Notes: generated by a model not told the origin, from the letters alone. Shown: positions 18,651 through 28,390, counted from the stretch's first letter. The stretch: 64,000 nt of DNA from Forficula auricularia (GCA_024734495.1 JALMQS010000104.1:1302001-1366000), one strand, 5' to 3'. Numbers and translations: made by a program.

Positions 18651-19190
18651 TTAGAGCGGCAAATTTTCAAAAATTAAAATGAAGTAGTTCAGATGTTAAT
18701 AATATTTTCCGTACGAATTTAAGAATACCTACACGGTACTTAAAAATATGTTTTAGTCCTTCTATGTAGAAATGCTATGTTGAAACATAGCCTATTTTCT
18801 AAATCTATAACACCAATGAACTCTATCCTTTTGTTGTATAAAACAAATGTATTAAGCAAATACTATATGGACTATAGAGGGGGAGGAAAATGGACTTTAG
18901 CCTATAGGCGGCATACTTTTAAAACCGGCTTTGTGGATACATATGTTTTTGAGAAAATACAAATACAGTTTGTTGTATAATATCTAATCATTTTTTTAAA
19001 ATTTTGAAAATTTCTGCTTCAACTTACCCCTTTTGAGTAGCCATATAAGAAAGAAGTGAGAAAATAAAAAAAATAATCATTCCACTTGTGACTCTCGCAG
19101 AGGGAACTTCCAAATAAATTCTATTTGACTGTGTAAAAATGAATTAATTAATCACAATCAACCCCTAAAATTTTGTACCCTTTTGACTCA
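18651..19190. other. Spacer, nothing recognised
   Basis: AT-rich with a few chance open frames (for example 18777-18980). No repeat partner was seen. Confidence 0.4.
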
Positions 19191-19370
19191 AATTAAGTTA
19201 CTTTTTCTTAAAAATAAATAAAAATAAAAAGAATCATTAACATTTTGTCTCACTTCATCCAAATTACACCAAATTTTAAAAGTAGAGTTAATGACTTTTT
19301 CATTAAAAATCGTTAAAGCCACATGGTCTCTCTTCATCCATACTACACCATATTTAACTATTACTATTTT
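19190..19370. repeat. Diverged copies of the 29.3 kb tandem unit
   Basis: TCAAATTAAGTTACTTTTTC, CACTTCATCCAAATTACACC and CTTCATCCATACTACACCA are related to the tandem unit at 29305-29577. Two imperfect repeats are visible, so this may be a dispersed remnant of the same satellite-like family. Confidence 0.5.
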
Positions 19371-19374
19371 TGAT

Positions 19375-19530
19375 GATGATATAACTCGTTAGAATTCACA
19401 ACGTTTCGAACAGAGCCTCAGCTTTCCAAGGAAATACATCTATAGACTTAAAGATGATGAAAACTGAACACGGAAATAGTCTTCGAAATGTTGTGAATTT
19501 TAATGTAAGTATCTCATTAAATTGGGTGTT
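19375..19530. mobile_element. Head-to-head hammerhead remnant D
   Basis: Inverted segments around ATTCACAACGTTTCGAA (19393-19409) and TTCGAAATGTTGTGAAT (19482-19498) flank decayed hammerheads facing each other: minus CTGAGG..GAAACGT and plus CTGAACA..GAAATGT. Stem II is broken in both and no target duplication was found. It fits the same head-to-head layout as units A to E. Confidence 0.55.
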
Positions 19531-20095
19531 TTCGCTCAATAACACAGAATTAATAAATATTATTCTTTATAAATCAATAAAACTAAGCTATAATCTTAAA
19601 AAAGCCTTGAAAGAATTTTAAATATTTAACATAAAATGTAGGTATTTCAAGTATTTTCGATGTGATTCAAATTTACCATATTACTTACAGCAATGTATTT
19701 TAAATAACATTTACAAAATACTTTGACATTAAGTATTTGAAATACAAATACATAAATAAATTACATAATTAATATAACGCTTCGTAAAAATAGTAGCGTC
19801 AGCTTTCCAAGAATGGTCATTATCAAAATTAAAAAATCTAGAATTGGATTCCAGAAGATGATCAAGGAATTGACTAAGTTGGTCACTATGTGAATGAAGA
19901 TGGCAAAATAAAACTTGGCCGAAATGTCTCAAGGAAATTTTTTTGCTTTTTCTTTGCTTGGGAGCTGTTACGTTTTTCCCTTTAAAAAATACATGAATTA
20001 TAAATTTCTTACAAATATAAGTATTTTAAACTGACAAACTCTGTATATGTGTGCCTAGTGATTTTGCTCAAGAAATGTTTATAGGATGATTATTT
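19531..20095. other. Spacer, nothing recognised
   Basis: AT-rich with no repeat partner or exon-like structure noted. Confidence 0.4.
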
Positions 20096-20109
20096 GTGAG
20101 CAAGACGAA

Positions 20110-20275
20110 TTATTTTAATAAAGAGAAACAAAGAGGTTGCCCTCTGCTTGATGCAAATAAACATACACACATATATATCGAAATTGTATATCTGTATATA
20201 TATATTATTTATTTGTTTGATCAAACAAATCAACAACTATGCTACTCTCGGCAAAATAAAAACTTTTCAATTGAA
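20110..20275 (-). repeat. Family 5 Penelope-like tail repeat
   Basis: On the minus strand this ends TTTGCATCAAGCAGAGGGCAA, the family 5 tail. Upstream it reaches TCAAACAAATAAATA, the text that follows the ribozyme in the 9.45 kb copy, then meets an inverted TCAAACAAATC at the small palindrome TTGTTTGATCAAACAA (20214-20229). It looks like a head-to-head junction truncated just downstream of the ribozymes. Confidence 0.6.
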
Positions 20276-20288
20276 TTATTTTGATTCT

Positions 20289-20792
20289 GCGACATTTCAG
20301 CCCCCGACAAAACATCCCCCAACAAAATATCCTTCAGACAAAATATCTCATGACAAAATAATCCTTCCCCTCGTGAATCTTATGAGTAATGCAAATCAAC
20401 TCCGGTTCGGTTAATATATATTAACTGAACCTGCGAAAGTTTAGCCCGGGCGAGGTGTGTTTCGGGCTCCCATTTTTTTTTCTAATCAAACACAAATTGA
20501 AAACCGAACCAGTCAATCGACGGGCGGGGTGTGTTTGGGGCTCCCATTTTTCCTAATCAAACACGACAGACAGCAGCACTTTCAAACGGCTAATTATTAG
20601 CCGCTAAAATATGACAGTCTGTTTATATTATTCAAAACTATGATTATAAGCTTCTCACTTAATCTCTTTTGTATTCTCCCTTATACTGAAATATTCTGTC
20701 AGAAGATATTATGTCGGGGGATATTTTGTCTGAAGGATATTTTGTCGGGGGATGTTTTGTCGGGGATATTTTGTGGGGGGCTGAAATGTCGC
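20289..20792. mobile_element. MITE with GCGACATTTCAGCCCCC ends and subterminal arrays
   Basis: Perfect 12-bp inverted ends GCGACATTTCAG (20289-20300) and CTGAAATGTCGC (20781-20792), followed inward by arrays of GACAAAATATCCCCC-like units: about four on the left (20306-20365) and four to five on the right, inverted (20707-20775). Such iterated subterminal motifs are typical of transposase binding sites. The centre holds a duplicated block (20442-20497 and 20520-20562, GTGTGTTTGGGGCTCCCATTT). About 504 bp, no coding capacity, no clear duplication. Confidence 0.85.
20442..20562 (+). repeat. Direct duplication inside the MITE
   Basis: Two copies of a ~43-bp block (GTGTGTTTCGGGCTCCCATTT and GTGTGTTTGGGGCTCCCATTT, each ending CTAATCAAACAC) are separated by about 22 bases containing an AACCGAACC-like segment. 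Confidence 0.8.
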
Positions 20793-20795
20793 GGT

Positions 20796-21039
20796 ACCAA
20801 TTTTTTTAAGGTTGAAAATAAAAAAATATTTTTTATACAATGTTTTGCATTAATATTTTAACAAAAGAGCGTTAAATTAGAGTTAAATAAGACAATATTT
20901 TTCAAAATAGAGGATGAGGGGGCTATAAATTTGATAAATTTTGTTTTTTGGCCTATTTATGAATCTACTTAAATTATAAGTGTTAAAAAAGTTCTAACCG
21001 ATTTTTTTAATGTTCTTTTACTTTTTTTATGACTATATG
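20796..21039. other. AT-rich spacer
   Basis: Nothing recognised. Confidence 0.4.
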
Positions 21040-21055
21040 ATATACGTCTGTCGAG

Positions 21056-21092
21056 TATAAAAGACTCAACTCGATGGAAGAGATGTTCATTC
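21056..21092 (+). promoter_or_regulatory. Candidate TATA plus initiator core promoter
   Basis: TATAAAAG at 21056-21063 is followed by TCATTC at 21087-21092, which matches the arthropod initiator TCAKTY with A21089 as +1. The first T of the TATA box is therefore at -33, near the usual spacing. The transcribed side is GC-richer and single-copy (21100-21440) and contains a possible 5' splice site, AAAGGTAAAGGAGG (21180-21193). It may be a host promoter or the promoter of a decayed LTR element; no long frame follows. Confidence 0.35.
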
Positions 21093-21099
21093 AGAAAAT

Positions 21100-21440
21100 A
21101 ACATTAAGAACGAAAGGTGGCGGATTTTATTGTCTCTGAAAGGACGGTTAACAGAAACCGCAGACAAATAATATCTCGAAAGGTAAAGGAGGGATTTCGC
21201 AAACCCCTAGATCACCCCCCTTGGTCTCTCTATATGGCAATTATGCCTCTGCTAATGGGCGATAAGCTACGCTTGAGTGGACACCCTGTCTGTATACGCG
21301 CTGGCCCTCGTTGACACGCACCTTTGAGGATTTAGGTATTAGCGGCTTTTGCATCCCTTCAAGGCTTGCGCCCCTTCTTACCTGGCGTGTAAATCATTCT
21401 GCGATTCTTCAATCTTTTAATTCACTCATCTGCATGAAAA
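21100..21440 (+). other. GC-richer single-copy block downstream of the TATA candidate
   Basis: Contains 65- and 89-codon open frames (21117-21314, 21311-21580) with no recognised domain; the first has no ATG at its start. Text such as CTACGCTTGAGTGGACACC is unlike the surrounding AT-rich repeats. It could be an untranslated first exon, a solo LTR, or regulatory DNA. Confidence 0.25.
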
Positions 21441-21497
21441 AATTAATCAAAAAATTCGAAACAAATCAACCTTTTTATTTTCATTTTCGAGTAAGTT

Positions 21498-22033
21498 TCC
21501 TCTTAGCTTCTCTCTCTGACGGGGGCATACTGGCAGAAACAGTCACCAAACACATAATTTCAATTGGGTTCGAACTATAATTAAACATATTTCTGCTAGA
21601 TATCATCCTTTCTTGACTCGGATATTTTAATTAATTTATCTATTAGCATTTTTATCTAGATATATAACTTATAAAAAATGTATAGATTCCATCACATAGT
21701 CAATTTTTACTATATATTAATTTTTCTAGTGGTGTTAGACTAGGTAACTTGTTAAAACAAGTCTCTGTTTTATCCCTCATTGAAGGGACTTATGAACAAG
21801 TACGTTCTTTATTGCTCTATATTCGTCGGCCATTCGTGATGCCCTTTGGCTGGTTGCGGAGGGATCGGTTTGGGATGCTCTGCTTGCCCTACTGTGCCCC
21901 CGAGCGGCCCGCCTTAGGGATCAGCATTTGAGGGCTGGCGAATTTATGGAAATATGAACGAATACGATCGGCTGGCTAAATGGGGATCTATGTTCCCGAG
22001 GCCAATAAAAGAAAAGAAAAAAAAAAAAAAAAA
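21498..22033 (+). mobile_element. 5'-truncated LINE-type insertion with 13-bp duplication
   Basis: Identical 13-mers TTTCGAGTAAGTT at 21485-21497 and 22034-22046 flank a 536-bp insert ending in an A-rich tail (22008-22033). Near the end a frame reads AIRDALWLVAEGSVWDALLA then LLCPRAARLRDQHLRAGEFM and stops at about 21957. The upstream frame is broken, as in a decayed ORF2 C-terminus, but I could not assign the clade. The tail CTAAATGG..TGTTCCCGAGG.CAATAAAA matches that of the SINE at 11332-11529. Mobilised by target-primed reverse transcription. Confidence 0.82.
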
Positions 22034-22218
22034 TTTCGAGTAAGTTAATTATTTTATCACATACCCTTTGTTCGCTATATTAATTAAATAATTGATTTAA
22101 ATTATTTATAAATTGTTTTTTGTATTAAATAAATACAGTTCTTATTTTAGGTTAAAAAATAAAATGAGAGAGAGATGGAGTCTTCTGTTTTTAAATAAAA
22201 TAATTTTTAATTATTTCT

Positions 22219-22260
22219 AGAGACTATAGTTTCGAAGGCATTCCCTCCATCATCAGTCTA
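22219..22260 (-). ncRNA. Hammerhead ribozyme E-minus, intact
   Basis: On the minus strand: TAGA (stem I), CTGATGA (22256-22250), stem II GGAGG/CCTTC with one G-U pair and loop GAATG, GAAA (22233-22230), the 8-base palindrome ACTATAGT (22230-22223), cleavage base C22222, then TCTAG closing stem I. Core complete. Confidence 0.8.
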
Positions 22261-22348
22261 ACACAAATATTTCAGTATTTAGTTACAAATTAGTTACAAA
22301 TTAAGATTTATGTATTGAAAATTTTGACTAAATACTGAAATATTTGTG

Positions 22349-22393
22349 ATAGACTGATGATGAAGGCAATGCCTTCGAAACTATAGTCTCTAG
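22349..22393 (+). ncRNA. Hammerhead ribozyme E-plus, intact
   Basis: TAGA (22350-22353) pairs with TCTA (22389-22392) as stem I. Core CTGATGA (22354-22360), stem II GAAGGC/GCCTTC, GAAA (22377-22380), palindrome ACTATAGT (22380-22387), cleavage after C22388. The palindrome can form only a tiny hairpin within one molecule but an 8-bp helix between two, the arrangement expected of dimeric hammerheads. Confidence 0.87.
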
Positions 22394-22523
22394 AAATAAT
22401 TAAAAATTATTTTATTTAAAAACAGAAGACTCCATCTCTCATTTTATTTTTTAACGTAAAATAAAAACAATTCTGTTACCATCGACAGTGAAATCTTTTA
22501 TTCAACTAATAAATACAGTTCTT

Positions 22524-23000
22524 TTATGAAACAATCTCAAAACGTTTATTAGCAATCCAAACATTTCGGGAGAAATACTTTCTTTAATTTTATAAATTAA
22601 AGGGTTTATTTAGTCACCTAAAATCAATAAATAGAGTAATTTTAGACAATTAACATTATTTATTAGATAGATTTACTAAACAGTTTCGGTCACTCCTGGT
22701 AGACCATTTTCAGTAGTAAATTTCGTTCAAGATTTGGAATTTGTCACTCTGCTTAAATATAACTCATTCTCAATTTATTAACATGGATATTTCAACAATT
22801 TTCAACAAATAAATAATTTATAAACACTTGTCATTGAATTTAGAATCTGATTTGAGCTCATCAATAAATCAATCTTAGAAAAATATTATTACTTTCTTTG
22901 AAAAAATTTAGAAAAGAAAGTAACTATAAGCAAATAGGTATTTTGATAATAGACAATGATAAAGATTGTCTTGAAGATGAAATTACTGCGAATAAAAATA
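22524..23000 (-). repeat. Family 3 hammerhead repeat, left arm
   Basis: The inverse of 22505-22605 (TTCTCCCGAAATGTTTGG, AATAAACGTTTTGAGATTG) matches 24237-24320. The inverse of 22905-22995 (GTAATTTCATCTTCAAGACAA) matches 24124-24215. Together they are the two arms of one large inverted-repeat element whose inner part also contains the hammerhead at 22671-22721 and element X. The hammerhead core in this arm is decayed (TTAAAGA..CGAAATG). Confidence 0.65.
22671..22721 (-). ncRNA. Hammerhead ribozyme with 8-bp stem I, core mutated
   Basis: On the minus strand ATTTACTA (22721-22714) and TAGTAAAT (22678-22671) form a perfect 8-bp stem I. Core CTGAAAA (22713-22707) has A in place of the catalytic G8. 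Stem II is GGTC/GACC with a 10-base loop, followed by GAAA (22687-22684) and ACTGT, a near-palindrome. Structurally clear, probably inactive because of the G8 change. Confidence 0.75.
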
Positions 23001-23324
23001 AATACAAAATTTTTTTTTCTCCTATAAATCAAAATAATTTACTTTACAAAATTTAGATGATATTTAGATTGTGACGATATATATATAGGGCAGATGAAAC
23101 AGTGTTTAAAATCTAGAATTTACTAATATAAATATTTTATTAGAAAAAAAATTAATAAATATTCCAGCTAGCCATTCAACTAGCCTGGGACATATTTTTG
23201 ACTTTTCCATTCTCAAAATTTTAGATAAAGAATGGAATTTAGAAAAAAATTTATTAGATTAATTTTAGAAATGATTGAAATTTTAAACGAAAATTCGATT
23301 AACAAAAGGTCACAGATATGGGCT

Positions 23325-24045
23325 ATTTTACTTTACCATACAGGGTATGGTTAAGTATTGTAATCGTGCATAAAAAAAGTGTTTTTTTTCCTTCTTTTTT
23401 TCAAAATATCTAAAAAACGGCTGAAACTATTTCGATTAAAAAAATTGAGCGAAACCATGGTATTTCGGTCTACAAAAAAGCTCTATTAAGTGAACATCAA
23501 AAAAATTATATTTTTCGAGATAATAATTGTTTTGTCAAAATGTCTGTTAGTCTGTTAGTTAGTTAGTTAGTTAATTAGTTAGTCTGTGCGTTAGCAAATT
23601 TTTGTAGACGAGCTAGCTCAAAAAGTAGTGTGAAACCAAATTTCACACGTAGTTTTGGTCCATTGAGATTAAGAGCTGATATATTTTGGTGAATATCGAC
23701 CCAAAATTAAGGGGGGTGGAAGGGGGGGGTTAAAAATTAAAAATCTAGGTCGTTTGAGCATACTCAACCAAATTTTGTATACATAATCAGTGACCCCCAG
23801 AAGTCTAAAATGCAAAATCTAACCGCCCAAAATGGGGGGGGTCAAAAAATGAAAAATCTTTGCTATTTACCAAACTCAACCAAATTTTGTATACATAATC
23901 AGTGGGTCGCAGGAGTCTAAAAATACAAAAACTAACCCCCCCCCCCCTCCCCTACATGATTATAAATAATTTTTTTAAATATTAAATATATGTGAGGGGC
24001 TAGGTTGTATGGTAAAGTCAAGAGGATGGCCACATTAGAACACGT
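23325..24045. mobile_element. Element X, full copy
   Basis: Ends TTTTACTTTACCATACAGG (left) and GTATGGTAAAGTCAAGAGG..GGATGGCCACATTAGAACACG (right). The interior has two imperfect ~100-bp repeats, each with AATTTTGTATACATAATCAGTG, AAGTCTAAAAATGCAAAA and a G or C tract. A GTTAGTTAGTTAGTTAG microsatellite is at 23562-23583. This copy lies between the two arms of the family 3 element. Confidence 0.8.
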
Positions 24046-24119
24046 CAGCTTATTTTTTTAATATTCTAATATTTTTAGAAAAAATTTATTTTAGTAATTA
24101 TTTATATTTTTATTTTTAT

Positions 24120-24330
24120 TCAAGGTAATTTCATTTGGAAGACAATCCGTTCATTGTCTATTTTCAAAATATGTATTTGTTTATAGTTGCTTGATATTTC
24201 TTTTTTAAAGTAATTATTTTTTAAAATTTCATTTGACAAAGGGAAAATTTCTTCCAAAACATTTGGTTTTCAAATAAACGTTTTGAGATTGTTGTATAAA
24301 AGAACTGTATTTATTTAAAGAATTTATCGT
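24120..24330 (+). repeat. Family 3 hammerhead repeat, right arm
   Basis: Contains CAAAGGGAAAATTTCTTCC, a decayed stem II region, AAAACATTTGG in place of GAAACGTTTGG, then AAATAAACGTTTTGAGATTG and ATAAAAGAACTGTATTTATTT. It is the inverted counterpart of 22505-23000. It carries the uninterrupted form of the site into which insert E landed. Confidence 0.65.
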
Positions 24331-24835
24331 TCTAATGACTTTTTTAAGCTTAGAATAGTTCCTTATGGTTAAGCAGGCATAGTTTTATAAACGGTTTTAC
24401 CATTGAGCCTCTGCTACAACTTATAAGTGAAAAGATAGCCTTTACAACGGGGACTCTTTCTCGTATTTTTAACTTAACACTGATTCTTCACATAGTGTAC
24501 CAATGTTATGATTTCGAAATTTGCTATTTTTTCACCTTTTAATTTTTACAAAATTTACTACAACATATTTAAAGATCATTGTCTCAAACAGAATTTAAAC
24601 CTAAAATTTTTGTGTTTTTCAAAAAAATAAATATTATTTTTTGTCAATTTTTGTTTTAATAATTAATTAATAACATTATTCGATATTACTATTATAAATC
24701 ATAGACACGAATAAATATTATTATTTATTATACTATTGTGATTTTTATTGGTATTTTGTTTAAATTTATATAACGCGCCCCTCAAAGCGATTCTCATTGA
24801 TGATAAGATTTTTATCTTTTTTTCCGGGTCGTTGA
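24331..24835. other. AT-rich spacer
   Basis: No repeat partner or exon-like pattern recognised. Confidence 0.4.
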
Positions 24836-25150
24836 AGAGGGGGGGGGTGCATTTTTTTATAGAAAATATTTCGACAGTTCAAATAATGGTTGCGAATTGA
24901 CAAGGGCTGGGATGGGAATTGGAGGTGAATGGCGGATGGCTCTCTTGTGGCTGGCCTGTTGATGTAATTCTGGTGGTTCCTGGTGATGAGGGGCCCGGGG
25001 TGGCCACGGGGGCAAAATGAACTGGCGTGAGAAGATGAGATGGGGGCTTAATAATGGATCCATTTAGGCATAACGAATAAAAGTAAACAGATAGAAAGGA
25101 CGATAACAGACCAAAATCACAGCTCTGTTTTGGGGTCGTTTTTTCGGAGG
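24836..25150. other. GC-rich single-copy block
   Basis: Unlike its surroundings, with GGCTGGGATGGGAATTGGAGG, TGATGAGGGGCCCGGGGTGGCC, a G tract at 24839-24847 and GATAACGAATAAAAGTAAACAG. The 68-codon minus-strand frame (24857-25063) is Pro/His-rich with no domain I recognise. Candidate conserved non-coding DNA. Confidence 0.3.
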
Positions 25151-25940
25151 GGCGTTAAACCGTTCTTAATATTATATTGGAAATAGTGATATAAAAAAAG
25201 AGATCTTTATTAGTGGAAATATGTCCATTCGATCCAATAGACATCAACTTCATCATTGAGGCATCATCGTTTTCGGAAAGGAATTTAACAGAGGGATGTT
25301 TAATGATGGCTCACACTCTTCTATATTGACCTTGTGTTTTGGACTTGTTAATATTGATATCACTGTTATTCAAAAATCTACTGAGCCCTAATTGAGGGGC
25401 TTAGAATCAAAATCCGCCAAATCAAAAATTTTAAATATTCACTTTTTGGTGATTTTTCAAAGTTCAAACAGTTTTCTTTACAAAAGCAAAAGGATTAGGT
25501 TCAAAATCCACTAGTGAGAATATCGCTTTCAAAGTTCAGCCTTCACATCAAAACAATAACAATTTTCATTTTATTTACTTTTCTGAAAAAATTTTGTACA
25601 ATTGATTTAGTGGGTTTTGATTCTAAACTGCTCAATTGTAATTTCAGCGATAGAAATTTAGCTTGGTCTACTTCAACCTGTTTTATCGGAGAGAACAGTA
25701 TCTGCCTTTTTAATAGGGTTCCATCCAAGAATAAAACGAGACCTTTCAAGGCATTACATTTTGAAAGAGTTGAATTTTTCTAGGGGTCGGAAATAAAAAA
25801 AATAAATAAAAAATTTAAATAAAATGTGAGGTATCCTTTTATAAATCATCTTATGTAAAATTATGAAAATTAAAAAAAAAATTAATTCACTTTATAATAT
25901 CGGTGTAAGAAGTAGGTAAGTAAAATGGCCATTTATTAAA
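25151..25940. other. Spacer, no confident gene
   Basis: Overlapping frames on both strands (25514-25783 plus, 25543-25749 minus) have no recognised domain and normal AT-rich composition. A single-copy origin is possible; nothing further can be supported. Confidence 0.35.
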
Positions 25941-25947
25941 ACAAATA

Positions 25948-26103
25948 GGTACTTCAAGAAATTAAAAAAGAACATAATTATTGATCAAACACATGAAATA
26001 TATTTAATTACGGATGGTTTGCCATTAGAAACGGTTTGTCGTTGCCGTTACTCATCCCATGAGCACTAGGGGTTTTGACTCCCCTCCCGTGGCTACGCCC
26101 CTG
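25948..26103 (-). mobile_element. Repeat with CAGGGGCGTAGCCACGG end, copy 2
   Basis: The inverse of 15177-15340: AGGTACTTCAAGAAATTAAA on one side and CCGTGGCTACGCCCCTG at the other. The 12-base G tract of copy 1 is replaced by GAGGGGAGTC here. Confidence 0.7.
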
Positions 26104-26487
26104 TGGTTACACAAATGTCTTAAACTCTGAACCAAGTATTATTTAACTATCAAATAGCGCTTTAGTAACTCTTTGACAGCAGTGACATCTTTGGGTTAAA
26201 AAATTATCTGTTTATGGAATATGCTTGTGAAAGAGTTGTACTTCTTGGTGTATAAATGGTTGTATAAGAATCTTATTAACTCTAATTAGAAAGCATCTAA
26301 ACAGTGAAAAAATGAGACATTACTACAGTTTCGCTTACCCAATAATTTTTAGAATATTATGCTATACAAGCAATATTAAAATTTCATTTTTGTCACATTT
26401 TGTGTATAGTAGAGTATAGGTAACCATTTTAAGATAAATAACTATCTCAGACTTTTTTTTAAATAACATAGAAACCACCCATGTGAA

Positions 26488-26571
26488 AAATTTCCTCAGG
26501 AAAACTACTATGTTCTCCATAGTAATGACCAAAGCTCAGAATCAAGTACCTATGGCACTGAAGAAGAAGAA
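26488..26571 (+). mobile_element. SINE 3' half
   Basis: AATTTCCTCAGGAAAACTAC, CTCCATAGTAATGACC and TATGGCACTGAAGAAGAAG match the second half of the SINE at 31273-31497. The tRNA-like head is missing. Confidence 0.75.
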
Positions 26572-26639
26572 TATTTAAATGGTATTTATATAGTAATAAA
26601 CAAACGAAATTTAAGTAATTCTTGAAATAAATTTTTTGT

Positions 26640-27185
26640 TTTAAGGTAGTACTTTCGCGACAATCCAGACAAAAATTTTAGCCTCGTAACCACTCTATAC
26701 ATATGAACGGTGCTAAAATTTTACGTTATGTTTTTTTAAAGTGACTGTACTTCTCACACTACTATATCCTCTTTATTAATGTTTCTAAGCGACTGTTCTT
26801 ATATTCCCTCCACTAAAATAATCGCCCAAATATTTTTTTTTTTTAATCAAAACTACCAGGTATATAATTTCAATTTTTTTTAAGTTACTCCGAATATATT
26901 ATTCCAACAAATATTAATTTTTTATCAAGATGGTGAAAGTCCTTCAATGAAAAAAAATAAAATAATGATCATTTTCCCACCCTTTCGATGCTACCATATG
27001 CGGAAAATTCCATTTTTAACCGACTTTGAAAAAAAGGAGGAGTTATCAATTCAACAAAATGTCTGTTTTTTTTTTAATTGCAATTATTTCATCGTGTGGT
27101 AAATCATCTTCAAATTTTAACAGAGTGTATTATGCTTTTAATGACTTATATTCCAAGTTTCGAAGACTTCTTAAATTATAAAAAA
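26640..27185 (-). repeat. Dispersed ~520-bp repeat, copy 1
   Basis: The inverse of 59940-60470, sharing TTCGCGACAATCCA, TTTTAGCCTCGTAACCACTC, GTACTTCTCACACTAC, AATATATTATTCCAACAAATA and TGGTAAATCATCTTCAAATTT. At 27012-27055 it contains the short repeat AACCGACTTTGAAAAAAAGG that the other copy lacks, so that piece inserted later. Class unknown. Confidence 0.7.
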
Positions 27186-27199
27186 AAAGAGCGTTTTAA

Positions 27200-28000
27200 A
27201 TGATAAAAATGAAAAATCATTTTTTTATTCACTGTTTATTTATTGTTAAATCTTCTTTATTGAGTTAAAAATGGATCCATAAATTTCTTAAGCTCCATTG
27301 AATCATAACCATCCCCTGCTACTTAGGCCACCCTACCTCTCCAAGCGAGTCTCTGCTATTCCTTAAAAAGTGAATTTAAATTTATTTAATGGACGAAAAG
27401 AAAAAAATTAAGCAAAAAAGTAAGAAAATACGAGCAGCAAGAGATAATAAAAAATCGTTCAAGACTATTGAATCTAAGAGCGATTTTTTTTTTTTTACTA
27501 GAGCAATTTCTTGCCCTCCGCACCCCCAGTTCAGTTAACATTTTATAAATTATCACAGAATGAATAAATTTATAGTTTTTAACATCGGTTGGTTCTTTAA
27601 AGCGATATTAAACACTTCATCCCCGCCCACGCACTTAATTCATTGTCGATTTTTTTCGCTTGAAAATACTCAAGAATTCCATTCTATCGTGCCCTAGCGT
27701 GAGTATTTAACATAACAAAAAAGAAACAAAACATAAGGAATAGGGATGTGGGACAGAAGAGAAAAATATGAAGGGAGAGGGTGCAAAAATTATGAATTTG
27801 ATTTGTTATTTGGCTGCTCTCCCCGGCTGTTGCCGAGTTTTTTTTTAGTTAATTTAAGATCTTACTTATTGGACAGTTCAGAGAGGGAGAATCTACTTAA
27901 CGACGTTTTGATAGTTGACAGAATAAAAAAAAAATGAACAAATATCTTAACCATCAATACAATATTAACATATGATAATAATTATAAATTATTCGCCAGC
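27200..28000. other. Spacer, no confident gene
   Basis: AT-rich; a 63-codon frame (27746-27937) has no recognised domain. No repeat partner was seen. Confidence 0.35.
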
Positions 28001-28027
28001 TTGTATTTATTTTATTTAAATATTTTT

Positions 28028-28390
28028 TTTATTTATTTGGTTGACTTCAGATACTATAGTCCATTTAGCCAGTGGGTATGTATTGTAGTATGATTCTTTT
28101 ATACCATGGGTTAGTAGTGTTAGGGCCAGTTGTATGTCGGTTTGTAAAGTCTTTGTTAAGTTGGCAAACGGTCAAACCTTAGTATGCACCAATTGCCCGG
28201 CTGGTTGGGCAATCAGATGAAAGTGCGTGTCTTCTGATTTGTCATCCGGCCGGGCACAAAATGTTATAATCAGTATTAATTGAGGCCTTATCACTTTTTA
28301 GAGACCTGAAGAAGTCAACAAAGTTGATATGAAACGTTTGCAATAAAATACAAATTTTCTGCATTAATAATGATTTATTTTTGGCCTCAT
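28028..28390. mobile_element. Hammerhead-bearing inverted-repeat insert, degenerate
   Basis: GGTTGACTTCAGATAC (28030-28045) is the inverse of a CTGAAGTCAACC core and faces CTGAAGAAGTCAACAAAGTTG (28306-28326), giving a head-to-head layout. The centre (28050-28290) is GC-richer and contains CAATTGCCCGGCTGGTTGGGCAATC, TCATCCGGCCGGGCAC and similar short palindromes. No target duplication was found. Confidence 0.5.
28301..28345 (+). ncRNA. Hammerhead motif with complete core
   Basis: CTGAAGA (28306-28312) and GAAACGT (28331-28337) flank the stem II pair TCAAC/GTTGA (28315-28319, 28323-28327). Stem II has unpaired bases on both sides at its base, and the flanks do not form a clear stem I. Probably inactive. 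Confidence 0.5.

Larger units (their letters stand above)
22144..22507. mobile_element. Penelope-like head-to-head hammerhead insert E (364 bp)
   Basis: Identical 16-mers AATAAATACAGTTCTT at 22128-22143 and 22508-22523 mark the target duplication. The insertion lies in a family 3 repeat whose uninterrupted counterpart is at about 24297-24320 (inverse). The arms of about 140 bp (22144-22285, 22326-22468) are almost identical inverted copies, including a GAGATGGAGTCTTCTG block, and each carries an intact hammerhead. The last 39 bases on the right (22469-22507) have no inverted partner. No coding capacity. The low arm divergence suggests it is young. Confidence 0.92.

Noticed and set aside
21117..21314. 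65-codon frame after the TATA candidate
   Set aside because: It starts at GTG rather than ATG and shows no recognisable domain; kept only as an unassigned block.
25514..25783. 89-codon frame
   Set aside because: An open frame of similar length overlaps on the minus strand; composition is ordinary for the region and no domain is recognised.
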